Below, one piece after another: positions 19,740 through 29,193 of a DNA stretch of 64,000 nt (the first letter of the stretch is position 1; the number at the start of each line of letters is the position of its first letter). A program made the position numbers and the translations under genes. The notes beneath the pieces were generated by a model. That model made no database searches. It saw only the letters and a list, made by a program, of their open reading frames with translations, and had not been told where the DNA came from. Source of the stretch: Mycolicibacterium arabiense (GTDB taxonomy: Bacteria > Actinomycetota > Actinomycetes > Mycobacteriales > Mycobacteriaceae); the NCBI RefSeq assembly GCF_010731815.2, contig NZ_AP022593.1, positions 4,030,001 to 4,094,000 of the forward strand, in the 5' to 3' direction.

Positions 19740-20312
19740 CTAGACGTCCTTGACCGGCTCGATGCCCAGGTCGCGGTAGGTCACCAGCGCGGCGAACGGG
19801 ACGCCACGCTTGGCGAATCGGCCTGCCGCGACGTCGCCGCGGTCGACCATCGGGATCACGCCGGTGACGACGGCACCCACCGCGGTCACCCGGTCGAACG
19901 CGATCTCGGTGGAGCCGCCGGTGCTGATCACGTCGTCGACGAGCAGCACCCGGGTGCCCGATTCGATCCGGGTGCCCTCGATCCACTGCTCGCGGCCGCG
20001 GTTCTTCTGCTCCTTGCGCACCGAGAACCACGCCTTGCCGGTCACCATCGCCACCCCGTGCGCGAGCGGGTCGGCGCCCATGGTCAGGCCGCCGACGGCG
20101 TCGAACTCGATGCCGGTGCGCTCGGCGAGGTCGGCCACCGCGCGGCTGACGATCGAGAGCCGCTCACCGGTGTCGACGGCGTACTTGCCGTCGATGTAGT
20201 CGTGGCTGAGTTGACCGCTGGCCAAGGTGAATGGCTCCTCGCGGCGCTCGTAACCGCGGGTGCGGATCAGGTCGAACGCGGCTTGCCACGTATTGGGTCG
20301 GTCGCTGAACAT
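19740..20312 (-). CDS. Orotate phosphoribosyltransferase-like protein
   Basis: 190 residues. The type I phosphoribosyltransferase PRPP motif is VLLVDDVISTGGST. EPFTLASGQLSHDYIDGKYAVD and VRKEQKNRGREQWIEG match the orotate phosphoribosyltransferase pattern FTLxSG...YID and RKExKxHG, with His changed to Arg. It differs clearly from the PyrE sequence I recall for M. tuberculosis (Rv0382c), so this is probably a second, paralogous enzyme. It could make OMP or act on another base. The gene lies between hairpin A and the HugZ-like gene. Confidence 0.75.
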   Translation of the reverse strand: MFSDRPNTWQAAFDLIRTRGYERREEPFTLASGQLSHDYIDGKYAVDTGERLSIVSRAVADLAERTGIEFDAVGGLTMGADPLAHGVAMVTGKAWFSVRKEQKNRGREQWIEGTRIESGTRVLLVDDVISTGGSTEIAFDRVTAVGAVVTGVIPMVDRGDVAAGRFAKRGVPFAALVTYRDLGIEPVKDV

Positions 20313-20336
20313 GGCCGAATCGTATCGGGCACCACG

Positions 20337-21152
20337 TCAGCCCTCTCGGGCGCGACGGGTCAGTTCGACCGCTGCAGCGCGTAACTCGTCGGCGGAGTCG
20401 ATCGGCTGGGCGTACCCGACCCGGGTGTAGGCGATTCCCCGGTCACACGTCACCCGCAGGTCGAGGCCGTAGCGGTCGAGGTCCGTGCACACCGCGGCGG
20501 TCGCGTCGGGGTAGCCGCCGAGGGTCCTGGCCATCGCGGCCAGTGCGTCGGCGTGGTCGGCGTTGAGGTGGGCGACGGCACCGCTGGCGGCAGACCTGAC
20601 GGGGTCCGGCTGGGCCGCGGCGTAGTCGGCGCCGCTGGCGGAGTCCATGCGGCCGTAGCCACCGACCCAGCGCACCCGGTCGACGCGCAGCACCCAGAGC
20701 GTGAAGTCGCTGTAGTCCACGTAGTACTTGGCGGCCGGCACGCCGTCGAGATGGGCCTGGCGCGCCTCGTCGTACTCGGCGCCGGTCGGCTCGTACACCA
20801 CCCCCGCCAGCGTGATCCTGGCGTTGGCCAGCGGGTCGGTGTCGGTCGCGGGGGCGACGACGGCCAGGCTCGCGCGCTGGTCGGCGGAGAGGTTGCGGCC
20901 GTGTTCGGCGAGGTTGGAGACGCACAGCACCGGCGCTCCGCCGTGCAGACCGTAGGTCACCAGGGACGCCCACGGGTCACCGGTGGCCGTGAGCGTGGCC
21001 AGGGTCCCGGTGTTGGTCGACGCCGCGATCGTGCGCGCCTCTTCGGCGGCCGACGGGCGGACCGAGTTCACGACGGGTGTCAGCGGCGGCGGGATGGTCG
21101 GAGCGTCGCCGGGGTCGCCGTGATCGCGGGGACGGGAGTCGCGGGTGGCCAC
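20337..21152 (-). CDS. HugZ-like haem-degradation family protein (split barrel + DUF2470)
   Basis: 271 residues. The N-terminal FMN-binding split barrel is seen in TNTGTLATLTATGDPWASLVTYGL and LAEHGRNLSADQRASLAVVAP, with FTLWVLRVDRVRWVGGYGRM closing it. The C-terminal part, AVAHLNADHADALAAMARTLGG with CTDLDRYGLDL, is the DUF2470 domain of HugZ-type proteins. HugZ enzymes open haem to release iron. The HugZ histidine near the C-terminus is not obvious, so haem oxygenase activity is unproven. It diverges from maltokinase. Confidence 0.8.
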   Translation of the reverse strand: MATRDSRPRDHGDPGDAPTIPPPLTPVVNSVRPSAAEEARTIAASTNTGTLATLTATGDPWASLVTYGLHGGAPVLCVSNLAEHGRNLSADQRASLAVVAPATDTDPLANARITLAGVVYEPTGAEYDEARQAHLDGVPAAKYYVDYSDFTLWVLRVDRVRWVGGYGRMDSASGADYAAAQPDPVRSAASGAVAHLNADHADALAAMARTLGGYPDATAAVCTDLDRYGLDLRVTCDRGIAYTRVGYAQPIDSADELRAAAVELTRRAREG

Positions 21153-21193
21153 TACGGCACCCTACCTGCACCGCGGCCACGCCGACTGCCGTC

Positions 21194-21221
21194 GTGATTC
21201 AACTGCGGCGGTGATGGGTAG
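21194..21221 (+). promoter_or_regulatory. Sigma-F-like promoter upstream of maltokinase
   Basis: GTGATT (21194-21199), 16 bases, then GGGTAG (21216-21221). The second element matches the sigma-F -10 GGGTA; the first is a loose match to GGTTT-type -35 boxes. The same elements at the same spacing precede dps at 49611. It lies about 150 bases before the maltokinase start. Confidence 0.4.
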
Positions 21222-21368
21222 CTTGAGGGACGGATGGGCCGGACCAGCGGTGGATCTCGCGCGTCTCACGGCGCCGTGGGTCAAGCCGAGCGAAAAGGTT
21301 TGGCGTCGAATGTCTTTGGTCTGCGCCGTGATGATTCCCGCGCCGCGCGACCGGTTGGGAGAGCGATC

Positions 21369-22676
21369 GTGACGCTGTCACTGCAGAACTGGCTGACCGC
21401 GCAGCGGTGGTACGCGGGCCGCGGCCGGGTGCTGTCGAGCCTCTACGAGTCGACGTCGGTCCGCCTGGGCGACGACCTCGACCTCAAGTTGATCGACGCG
21501 AAGTACGACAACGGCACCCGGGACCGCTACCAGGTGTTGATCCGGTGGACCGACGGTCCGGTCGACGGTTACCCGGACGTCGCGACCATCGGCCACGACG
21601 GAGCCCGCACGGCGTATGACGCCCTCTACGACCCGAACGCCGCGCAGCACCTGCTGTCCCTGGTCGACGGCGACGCCACCGTGGGCGGGCTGCACTTCTC
21701 GAAGGAGCCGGGGGCCGACCTCCCGGTGGGCGCCACCGCCCGCGTGATCGGCGCCGAGCAGAGCAACACCAGCGTCGTCTTCGGCACCTCGGCCATCTTC
21801 AAGGTGTTCCGTCGGGTCACCCCCGGCATCAACCCGGACATCGAACTCAACCGGGTCCTGGCCCGCGCAGGCAACGGGCACGTGGCGCGGCTGCTCGGTT
21901 CGTTCGACACCGAGATCGACGGCGAGCCCTATGCGCTGGGGATGATCACGGCCTTCGCCGCGAATTCGGTCGAGGGGTGGGACATGGCCACCGCCAGCAC
22001 CCGCGACCTCGTCACCAATCCCGACGGGGGCTCGGACTTCGTCGCCGAATCCCGCCGCCTCGGTGAGGCCGTCGCCACCGTGCATCAGACGCTGGCGGCC
22101 GAACTGGGCACCGCCGAGGAACCGTTTCCGGTCGACACCCTGCTCACCCGGCTCGGCGCACTGGCCGACGCCGTACCCGGGCTGGCCCAGTACGCGCCGG
22201 CCATCGAGGAGCGGTACCGCAAGCTCGCCGAACAGTCGACCGTCGTGCAGCGCGTCCACGGCGACCTGCACCTCGGCCAGGTGCTCCGCACGCCGGAGGC
22301 GTGGCTCGTCATCGACTTCGAGGGGGAGCCCGGCCAACCGCTGCCCGAACGCCGCAGGCCCGACTCCGCCCTGCGCGACGTCGCAGGCGTGCTGCGCTCC
22401 TACGAGTACGCCGCATACCAGCAGCTGATAGAGGGCGGCGAGGAACCCGGCGGCGACGAACCGTTGGCGGTGCGGGCCAGGGAGTGGGTCGACCGCAACT
22501 GCGGCGCGTTCTGCGACGGCTACGCCGCGGCGATGGGCACCGATCCGCGGGACTCCGGCGACCTGCTGGCGGCCTACGAACTGGACAAGGCCGTCTACGA
22601 GGCAGGTTACGAGGCGCGCTACCGCCCCGCGTGGCTCAAGATCCCGATGGCGTCGATCCAACGGCTCGTCGGCTGA
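21369..22676 (+). CDS. mak: Maltokinase
   Basis: 435 residues from GTG 21369. The N-terminal cap begins [18 protein letters not shown], close to the mycobacterial Mak start. The kinase part has [35 protein letters not shown], the catalytic loop [12 protein letters not shown] (His297 region) and the metal site [17 protein letters not shown]. The enzyme phosphorylates maltose to maltose-1-phosphate, feeding the GlgE alpha-glucan pathway. Unlike the usual layout, treS is not adjacent; glgX lies about 3 kb downstream on the other strand. It is some 20 residues shorter than M. tuberculosis Mak. Confidence 0.85.
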   Translation: MTLSLQNWLTAQRWYAGRGRVLSSLYESTSVRLGDDLDLKLIDAKYDNGTRDRYQVLIRWTDGPVDGYPDVATIGHDGARTAYDALYDPNAAQHLLSLVDGDATVGGLHFSKEPGADLPVGATARVIGAEQSNTSVVFGTSAIFKVFRRVTPGINPDIELNRVLARAGNGHVARLLGSFDTEIDGEPYALGMITAFAANSVEGWDMATASTRDLVTNPDGGSDFVAESRRLGEAVATVHQTLAAELGTAEEPFPVDTLLTRLGALADAVPGLAQYAPAIEERYRKLAEQSTVVQRVHGDLHLGQVLRTPEAWLVIDFEGEPGQPLPERRRPDSALRDVAGVLRSYEYAAYQQLIEGGEEPGGDEPLAVRAREWVDRNCGAFCDGYAAAMGTDPRDSGDLLAAYELDKAVYEAGYEARYRPAWLKIPMASIQRLVG

Positions 22677-22749
22677 CCTCCGCCCGATCCGCAGGCCACT
22701 CTCGGCCTGCTCACAGGTAGGCCCACGGTAGCGGTGCGTCACTGTCCCG

Positions 22750-24558
22750 GTGACGACCGAGAACTCACTGCGGTGGCGTCGGCTGGGCGTCTGCGCGCTA
22801 CTGCTCGGCACTGCCGCGCTCTACCTGTGGCGCATCACCATCAACGGGATGGCCAACGCGTTCTACGCCGCCGCAACGCAATCCGGCTCGACGAACTGGA
22901 AGGCGCTGCTCTTCGGCTCGCTCGACCCGAACAACTTCATCACCGTCGACAAGCCCCCACTGGCCCAGTGGGTGATGGGTCTGTCGGGCCGGGTGTTCGG
23001 CTTCGGCAGCGCGAGCATGCTCGTCCCCGAGGCGCTGATGGCGGTCGGCACCGTAGCGCTGCTGTACGCGGCGGTCGCGAGGGTCGGTGGGCCGCGTGCC
23101 GGGATGCTCGCCGGGGCAGCGCTCGCGTTGACACCGGTGGCGGTGCTGATGTTCCGGTACAACAACCCCGACGCCGCGATGGTGCTGCTGATGACCGCGG
23201 CCGCGTACTGCACCCTGCGCGCGCTCGAACCCGCCCGCGGCGCCCGCTGGTTGGCGATGGCAGGAGTAGCACTGGGGCTCGCGTTCCTCGCGAAGATGCT
23301 CGAGGGTCTGCTGATCGCACCCGCGCTGGCCGCCACGTACCTGATCGCGGCGCCGGTGGCGGTGCGGACGCGGTTGTGTCACCTCGCCGCGGCTGCCGCC
23401 GCGATGGTGGCGTCGGGTGGCTGGTTCGTCCTGCTGACGGCGTGGTGGCCTGCGTCGTCGCGGCCCTACCTCGCCGGCTCGACCGACAACGACTTCATGA
23501 ACCTGGTGCTGGGCTACAACGGGATGGCGCGCATCCTGGGCCGCAACCACGAGGTGACGGTCCCCGAACTGGCCGACGTCCCCGACCTCGGCACCCAGGT
23601 GCGCGGGTGGTCGAGACTGCTGGCGGGCGAATTCGCCTACGAGATCGGGTGGTTGGTGCCCGCGTCGGTGGTCGCGGTGGTCGTCGTCGTGATCGCCAGG
23701 GGCCGCGCGCCGCGTACCGACCGGGTGCGGGCCGCGACGGTCCTGTTCGGCGGGTGGCTGCTGGTCGACGGTCTGGTGCTGAGCTACATGCACGGCACGG
23801 TGCACCCTTACTACAGCCTGTCGGTCGCGCCGGCGGTCGCGGCGATGTTCGCCATCGGGCTGCAGCAGACCTGGGTGCATCGCGAAAGCCGATACCAACG
23901 GGCCCTTTTCGTACTGATGTCACTGGGCACCGGGGTGTGGAGCTGGTGGGTGCTCGGCCGCAATGCCCATTGGCTGCCTCCGCTGCGGTGGGCAGTGCTG
24001 GCGGTGGCGGTGCTCGCAGCCGCCGCCGCGCTCGGGGTACCCGCCCGCAGACGCGTCGCGGCAGCCGCGGCGGCGACCGTCGCGGTGGCCGCTGCGCTGG
24101 CAGGCAGCGGGGCGTACGCGTTCGCCACGGCCGTGACCCCGCACCACGGTGGCGCCCCATCGGTCGGGCCCGCCCGCCGCGGCGTGCTCACCGCGCAGCG
24201 GGGCCGCAGCGTCGTCGACGTCGACCTCGACGCGCTGCTCGAGGCCACGCACACCGACTGGTCGGCGGCGGTCGACCGGTCCACCAACGCCGCGGTACTC
24301 GAGCTGGCCACCCACACCGCCGTGATGGCGATCGGCGGCTTCTCCGGCCTGGATCCGACCCCCACGCTCGCGCAGTTCCAGCGCGACGTGAGCGAACACC
24401 GCATCGCCTACTACGTCGCGACGAGCACCGGCAGCCAACTGGGACGAAACGCCCGCAGCCACAACGACATCGCCAGATGGGTGGCGTTCAACTACGCCGC
24501 GCGACGCGTGGGCACGGACCTCGTCTTCGACCTGACCGTGCCACCGCGCCAGCCCTGA
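22750..24558 (+). CDS. GT39/PMT-like membrane glycosyltransferase
   Basis: 602 residues from GTG 22750. About 11-12 membrane helices. The first outer loop has NWKALLFGSLDPNNFITVDKPPLAQWVMG, the conserved acidic loop of the ArnT/PMT superfamily (substrate and metal binding). MFRYNNPDAAMVLLMTAAAY is another family signature. A soluble C-terminal domain (about 460-602) follows the last helix. Such enzymes move a sugar from polyprenyl phosphate to protein or lipid outside the membrane. It begins 73 bases after maltokinase on the same strand; acceptor and sugar unknown. Confidence 0.87.
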   Translation: MTTENSLRWRRLGVCALLLGTAALYLWRITINGMANAFYAAATQSGSTNWKALLFGSLDPNNFITVDKPPLAQWVMGLSGRVFGFGSASMLVPEALMAVGTVALLYAAVARVGGPRAGMLAGAALALTPVAVLMFRYNNPDAAMVLLMTAAAYCTLRALEPARGARWLAMAGVALGLAFLAKMLEGLLIAPALAATYLIAAPVAVRTRLCHLAAAAAAMVASGGWFVLLTAWWPASSRPYLAGSTDNDFMNLVLGYNGMARILGRNHEVTVPELADVPDLGTQVRGWSRLLAGEFAYEIGWLVPASVVAVVVVVIARGRAPRTDRVRAATVLFGGWLLVDGLVLSYMHGTVHPYYSLSVAPAVAAMFAIGLQQTWVHRESRYQRALFVLMSLGTGVWSWWVLGRNAHWLPPLRWAVLAVAVLAAAAALGVPARRRVAAAAAATVAVAAALAGSGAYAFATAVTPHHGGAPSVGPARRGVLTAQRGRSVVDVDLDALLEATHTDWSAAVDRSTNAAVLELATHTAVMAIGGFSGLDPTPTLAQFQRDVSEHRIAYYVATSTGSQLGRNARSHNDIARWVAFNYAARRVGTDLVFDLTVPPRQP

Positions 24559-24595
24559 CGCACGGCCCGCCGGGTCGTCGGGCACCATTGATCAG

Positions 24596-24943
24596 ATGAC
24601 GACAGACGGCTTCGACGACAACCCCCTGGAACCCGCCGAGGAACTCGACTCCGACGAGATCCGCAACGACGACGGCGACGAAGTGGTCGACCCGCCGGAA
24701 CGGTGGATCGAGGCCAAGGACGACGAGACGCTCGACGAGCGGCTTGCCGAGGAGGAGCCCGACGTCTCCGCCGACGATCGCGAGTCACCCACCGACTCGC
24801 ACGACGCCGACGCGGGCGGCGGGCTGGGTCTCACGGGTGAGGATGCGCTGGACCGCATCGACCCCGAGGAGCACGGCCGTACCCGTGGCCAGATCGACGG
24901 CACACCGGAGGACGGTGAGTCGTTCTTCGACGTCATCGAATGA
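24596..24943 (+). CDS. Small acidic hypothetical protein
   Basis: 115 residues, extremely acidic (DSDEIRNDDGDEVVD, DDETLDERLAEEEPDVSADD) and probably disordered. The ERLAEEEPD-type segment resembles part of DUF5709-like actinobacterial proteins, but the match is loose. No signal peptide or membrane helix. It follows the glycosyltransferase by 37 bases and converges on the next gene with 7 bases between stops. Function unknown. Confidence 0.6.
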   Translation: MTTDGFDDNPLEPAEELDSDEIRNDDGDEVVDPPERWIEAKDDETLDERLAEEEPDVSADDRESPTDSHDADAGGGLGLTGEDALDRIDPEEHGRTRGQIDGTPEDGESFFDVIE

Positions 24944-24950
24944 GCCCGAC

Positions 24951-25523
24951 TCAGCCCCGGTAGAGCAGTGCGGGCGGCAGCGCCCGTAGCCCACCGCCGC
25001 CATGGCCGGCCGAGAACTCGACGTCGTTCCCGGCTGCCCGTTCACCCAGGGTCAGCGTGCCGATGCGGCCGAACCGCGACAGCACTCCGCCCAGCAGGAA
25101 GTCGACGGTGTCGCCCCGCTTTGGCTCGGCGGCGGCGACGCGCGCGCCGAACGCCACCGGTCGCACGCCCGCCAGATACAGCCACAGCGACGAGTACAGA
25201 CCGGTCGCACTCGCCGACGACAACACCGCATGGTGCAGCGGTGCACCGTCACCCGAGGTCGCGAACAGGAAGTCCTGATCGCGACCGGGGCCGTAGGCGC
25301 CGGGCACCTTGATGCAGACGGTGCGCGGCACCGACCCAGTACCGACCGGCGCGAACCGGACGATCGCGTCGTGCGCGCCGGGCCGCAGGAGCGTCGTCCC
25401 ACCCGGCAGAGCCACGTCGTCGAACTTCAGCGTCGCGTTGAAGACCACGCCCCGCTGATCGAACAGGCCACCGAGGTCACCGAGCGCCGCTCCGACGGTC
25501 GCCCGGATGACGTCAGGAAGCAT
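24951..25523 (-). CDS. Hypothetical protein downstream of glgX
   Basis: 190 residues; I do not recognise it with certainty. Segments such as HDAIVRFAPVGTGSVPRTVCIKVPGAYGPGRDQDFLFATSG resemble actinobacterial proteins distantly related to the catalase fold, but no haem-ligand motif is evident. No signal peptide. The start overlaps the glgX 3' end by 11 bases, so the two genes are coupled. In M. tuberculosis glgX (treX) is followed by treY and treZ; here this gene takes that place. Confidence 0.6.
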   Translation of the reverse strand: MLPDVIRATVGAALGDLGGLFDQRGVVFNATLKFDDVALPGGTTLLRPGAHDAIVRFAPVGTGSVPRTVCIKVPGAYGPGRDQDFLFATSGDGAPLHHAVLSSASATGLYSSLWLYLAGVRPVAFGARVAAAEPKRGDTVDFLLGGVLSRFGRIGTLTLGERAAGNDVEFSAGHGGGGLRALPPALLYRG

Positions 25524-27672
25524 CCTCGACGAGGGCTTGAAGCACCACGGTGGAGCGCGCGTCGACCGTCAACGTGCCCCCCGAAGCGGACGGTTCCGGC
25601 GTCTCGTCGGCGACGCCGACGCTGGTGTCGAGCACCACCTGCCAGCTGCCGCCGAACTCCTCCGACGGCAGTGTGAAGTCGATCGGCTCGTGGTGGGCGT
25701 TGAACAGCAGCAGGAACGAGTCGTCGACGACGCGCTGGCCGCGGGTGTCGCGGTCCGGGATGCCCTGGCCGTTGAGGAACACCCCGACCGACTTCGCGAA
25801 CCCGGAACCCCAGTCTTCGCCGGACATCTCGGTGCCGTCGGGCGTGAACCAGGTGATGTCGGGCAGCCCCGCCTCACCGCGGCGGCCGACGGGCTTGCCG
25901 CTGAAGAACCGGCGGCGCCGGAACACCGGGTGCGCTGCCCGCAGCGCGGAGACGACCTTGGTGAACTCGAGCAGGTCCGGATCCGCGGAATCCCAGTTGA
26001 TCCAGGTGATCTCGTTGTCCTGGCAGTAGCCGTTGTTGTTGCCGCCCTGGGTGCGGCCCAACTCGTCGCCGTGGCAGATCATCGGAACACCCTGCGAGAG
26101 CAGCAGTGTCGTCAGGAAGTTGCGCTCCTGCTTGGCGCGCAGTGCCAGCACCTCGGGATCGTCGGTCGGACCCTCGATGCCGCAGTTCCACGACCGGTTG
26201 TGGCTCTCGCCGTCGTTGTTGTCCTCGCCGTTGGCCTCGTTGTGCTTCTCGTTGTAGGACACCAGGTCCCGCAGCGTGAAGCCGTCGTGCGCGATCACGA
26301 AGTTGATCGACGCGACCGGTCGGCGGGCCGTGTGCTCGTAGAGGTCTGCCGATCCGGTGAGGCGGTAGGCGAACTCGTCGAGCGTGGCGGGCTCGCCGCG
26401 CCAGAAGTCGCGGACGGTGTCGCGGTACTTGCCGTTCCATTCCGTCCACTGCGGCGGGAAGTTGCCCACCTGGTAGCCACCGGGACCGACGTCCCACGGT
26501 TCGGCGATCAGCTTCACCTGGCTCACGGTCGGATCCTGTTGCACGAGTTCGAAGAACGTCGCCAGGCGGTCCACCTCGTAGAACTCGCGCGCCAGCGTCG
26601 AGGCGAGGTCGAAGCGGAAGCCGTCGACGTGCATCTCGGTCACCCAGTAGCGCAGGGAGTCCATGATCAGCTGCAGCGAGTGCGGGTGGCTGACGTTGAG
26701 ACTGTTACCGGTGCCGGTGTAGTCCATGTAGAACTTCTTGTCGTCCTCCACCAACCGGTAGTAGGCAGCGTTGTCGATGCCACGCATCGAGAGCGTCGGG
26801 CCCATGTGGTTGCCCTCGGCGGTGTGGTTGTAGACGACGTCGAGGATGACCTCGATGCCCGCCTCGTGCAGGGCGCGGACCATCGCCTTGAACTCCTGCA
26901 CCTGGCCGCCCGGGTTGGGGCTGCTGGCGTACTTCGAGTCGGGCGCCAGGAACCCGATGGTGTTGTAACCCCAGTAGTTCGACAGGCCCTTGTCGATGAG
27001 CGTCGAATCATTGGCGAAGTGGTGCACCGGCATCAGTTCGATGGCGGTGATGCCGAGTGACTTGAGGTGCTCGATGATCACCGGGTGCGCGACGGCGGCG
27101 TACGTGCCGCGGATCTGCTCGGGGATGTCGGGATGGGTCTCGGTCAGACCCTTGACGTGCGCCTCGTAGATCACGGTGTCGGCGTACTCGTGGTTCGGCG
27201 GGCGGTCGGTGCCCCAGTCGAAGAACGGGTTGATTACGACCGACTTCGGCATGCTGTCGGCCGAGTCGTCGTCGTTGCGGCTGTCCTCGTCGCCGAAGTT
27301 GTACCCGAACAGCGACTGGTTCCAGTCGAAGCTGCCGTCGATCGCCTTGGAGTACGGGTCGACGAGCAGCTTGTTCGGGTTGCAGCGGTGGCCGTTCGCC
27401 GGGTCGTACGGTCCGTGGACGCGGTAGCCGTAGCGCTGGCCGGGCTCGACATTCGGCACGAAGCCGTGCCACACGAATCCGTCGACCTCGGGCAGGGTCA
27501 GGCAGTCGATCTGCGAGCCGTCGGCGTCGAACAGACACAGTTCGACGCGCTCGGCGACCTCGCTGAAGACGGCGAAGTTGGTGCCGGAACCGTCGTAGGT
27601 GGCGCCAAGGGGGTACGCCTTCCCGCGCCAGATCTCGAACGTGGGAGCAGTGGTACTGGCGGCTTGAGTCAA
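25513..27672 (-). CDS. glgX: Glycogen debranching enzyme GlgX/TreX
   Basis: 719 residues, normal family length. An N-terminal CBM48-like domain (WRGKAYPLGATYDGSGTNFAVFSE) is followed by a GH13 barrel. Catalytic positions are visible: nucleophile in DGFRFDLAS, acid/base in LIAEPWDVG and the third acid in FVIAHDGFTLRD. NHTAEGNHMGPTLS and WNCGIEGPT are GlgX/TreX hallmarks. The enzyme cuts alpha-1,6 branches of glycogen, supplying linear glucans to glycogen and trehalose pathways. Maltokinase nearby is in related metabolism; treY and treZ are not here. Confidence 0.93.
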   Translation of the reverse strand: MTQAASTTAPTFEIWRGKAYPLGATYDGSGTNFAVFSEVAERVELCLFDADGSQIDCLTLPEVDGFVWHGFVPNVEPGQRYGYRVHGPYDPANGHRCNPNKLLVDPYSKAIDGSFDWNQSLFGYNFGDEDSRNDDDSADSMPKSVVINPFFDWGTDRPPNHEYADTVIYEAHVKGLTETHPDIPEQIRGTYAAVAHPVIIEHLKSLGITAIELMPVHHFANDSTLIDKGLSNYWGYNTIGFLAPDSKYASSPNPGGQVQEFKAMVRALHEAGIEVILDVVYNHTAEGNHMGPTLSMRGIDNAAYYRLVEDDKKFYMDYTGTGNSLNVSHPHSLQLIMDSLRYWVTEMHVDGFRFDLASTLAREFYEVDRLATFFELVQQDPTVSQVKLIAEPWDVGPGGYQVGNFPPQWTEWNGKYRDTVRDFWRGEPATLDEFAYRLTGSADLYEHTARRPVASINFVIAHDGFTLRDLVSYNEKHNEANGEDNNDGESHNRSWNCGIEGPTDDPEVLALRAKQERNFLTTLLLSQGVPMICHGDELGRTQGGNNNGYCQDNEITWINWDSADPDLLEFTKVVSALRAAHPVFRRRRFFSGKPVGRRGEAGLPDITWFTPDGTEMSGEDWGSGFAKSVGVFLNGQGIPDRDTRGQRVVDDSFLLLFNAHHEPIDFTLPSEEFGGSWQVVLDTSVGVADETPEPSASGGTLTVDARSTVVLQALVEDAS

Positions 27673-27690
27673 GATTCGCCTTCCGTCAGG

Positions 27691-27708
27691 GGACGCCTCA
27701 GGGCGTCC
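27691..27708. other. Hairpin in the glgX leader
   Basis: GGACGCC-TCAG-GGCGTCC forms a perfect 7-bp stem with a 4-base loop, 18 bases before the glgX start on the minus strand. It could affect glgX translation or be part of the shared region with the divergent enoyl-CoA hydratase-like gene. Confidence 0.4.
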
Positions 27709-27796
27709 GATGGCCTCAGCCCGAACACAGCGACTCTACGGTGAGCCTGAGTGCGGGAGCATGCTGGGCGAGATCCCCGAGTCGGAGGTAGGCCGC

Positions 27797-28612
27797 ATGA
27801 ATGCACACGCTGATCTGCCCGTTTATCGGACGCTGCAAACCACCGTCTTCGGCGGTGTGGCTACGGTCACCCTGAACAGGCCGGCCCGGCGCAACGCCGT
27901 CGGCGACGGCATGCGCGACGAACTCGCCGACGCCTATCGCCGCTGCGACGCGGCCGACGACGTGCGGGTGATCGTGCTGACCGGCGCCCCGCCGGCGTTC
28001 TGTTCGGGCGCCGACCTCACCGCGGGTGAGCGCACGTTCGCCGCGCCCGGGGCGGGCTTCAGCGCGGCCGGTGTGGACGTGCCCGCCTTCACCTTGAACA
28101 AGCCGGTGATCGCGGCGGTGAACGGCCATGCCATCGGACTGGGACTGACCCTCGCGCTGCAGTGCGACGTCCGGATCTTCGCGGCCGATGCGACCTACGG
28201 CGTCGTCCAGGTCCGCCGCGGGGTAGTCGGCGACGCGTACTCCCACTGGGTGCTGCCGCGGCTCGTCGGCGTGGCACGGGCCGCCGAGGTGCTGCTCACC
28301 GGCGCGACGTTCGACGGGCACCGCGCCGTCGAGCTGGGGTTGGGCAGCCGCGTGTTGCCCGCCGACGAGGTGCTGCCCGCCGCGCAGGCATTGGCGGCGG
28401 ACATCGCGACGAACACCGCTCCGATGTCGGTCGCCGCGAGCAAGCGGCTGCTGTGGGATGCGTTCGACCTCGACCACGCCGCGGTCGGCGCACGCGAGAC
28501 CGAGATCCACCTCGCGCTGATGGGCCATGACGACGCCGCCGAGGGCGTGCGAGCGCACCTGGAGCGTCGTACGCCGCGGTGGTCGGGTAGGCCGGTGGAC
28601 CCGACGCGCTAG
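27797..28612 (+). CDS. Enoyl-CoA hydratase/isomerase family protein
   Basis: 271 residues from ATG 27797, which starts a normal crotonase N-terminus (YRTLQTTVFGGVATVTLNRPARRNAV). Oxyanion-hole segments are AFCSGADLTAG and KPVIAAVNGHAIGLGLTLALQCD. At the place of the hydratase glutamate (usually PExxLG) this protein reads VVQVRRG, so Gln seems to replace the first catalytic Glu, and the second Glu region reads DAYSHWVLPRLVG. It may catalyse another crotonase reaction. It overlaps the pncA 3' end by 4 bases, tail to tail. Confidence 0.82.
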   Translation: MNAHADLPVYRTLQTTVFGGVATVTLNRPARRNAVGDGMRDELADAYRRCDAADDVRVIVLTGAPPAFCSGADLTAGERTFAAPGAGFSAAGVDVPAFTLNKPVIAAVNGHAIGLGLTLALQCDVRIFAADATYGVVQVRRGVVGDAYSHWVLPRLVGVARAAEVLLTGATFDGHRAVELGLGSRVLPADEVLPAAQALAADIATNTAPMSVAASKRLLWDAFDLDHAAVGARETEIHLALMGHDDAAEGVRAHLERRTPRWSGRPVDPTR

Positions 28613-29163
28613 TCGGCCACCTCGACGCCGGCCGCGCGCAGCGCGTCGACGGCCTCGGCGGTCGACGTCGGGGCCACCCCGGCCGTGAGGTTCAGCAGCA
28701 CGCGGGTCGTGAAGCCCGCCGCGACGGCGTCGGCGGCGGTGGCCTTGACGCAGTAGTCGGTGGCGATGCCCGCCACGTCGACGGCGTCGACGTCGTGCGC
28801 GCGCAGCCAGTCGGCCAGCGGCGTCTCGTCGTCGGCGTGCCTGCCCTCGAACCCGCTGTAGGCCGCCGAGTACTGCCCCTTGTGGAACACCGCCTCGACC
28901 GCGCTCGGATCGAACGCCGGATGGAACTCCACGCCGGAGGTGCCCACCACGCAGTGCGGCGGCCAGGAGTCGCGGTAGTCCGGGGTGTCGGAGAAGTGCG
29001 TGCCCGGATCGATGTGGAAGTCCTTGGTGGCCACCACGTGGTCGTAGTCGTGGTGCTCCAGCAGCGCGGTGATCGACTGCGCGACCTCGGTGCCGCCCTC
29101 GACGGCCAACGACCCGCCCTCGCAGAAGTCGTTCTGGACGTCGACGACGATCAGCGCTCGCAT
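28609..29163 (-). CDS. pncA: Nicotinamidase/pyrazinamidase PncA
   Basis: 184 residues, close to the usual length. The cysteine-hydrolase triad is Asp8 (IVVDVQNDF), Lys95 (FHKGQYSAAYSGF) and Cys138 (AGIATDYCVKATA). Metal ligands are Asp48, His50, His56 (TKDFHIDPGTHFS) and His70 (WPPHCVVGTSG). It turns nicotinamide into nicotinic acid in NAD salvage, and homologues activate pyrazinamide. It starts about 30 bases from the end of the four-gene membrane operon read in the same direction. Confidence 0.93.
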   Translation of the reverse strand: MRALIVVDVQNDFCEGGSLAVEGGTEVAQSITALLEHHDYDHVVATKDFHIDPGTHFSDTPDYRDSWPPHCVVGTSGVEFHPAFDPSAVEAVFHKGQYSAAYSGFEGRHADDETPLADWLRAHDVDAVDVAGIATDYCVKATAADAVAAGFTTRVLLNLTAGVAPTSTAEAVDALRAAGVEVAD

Positions 29164-29193
29164 GCCGTCCAGGCTATCGCCGCGGCCCGCGGG

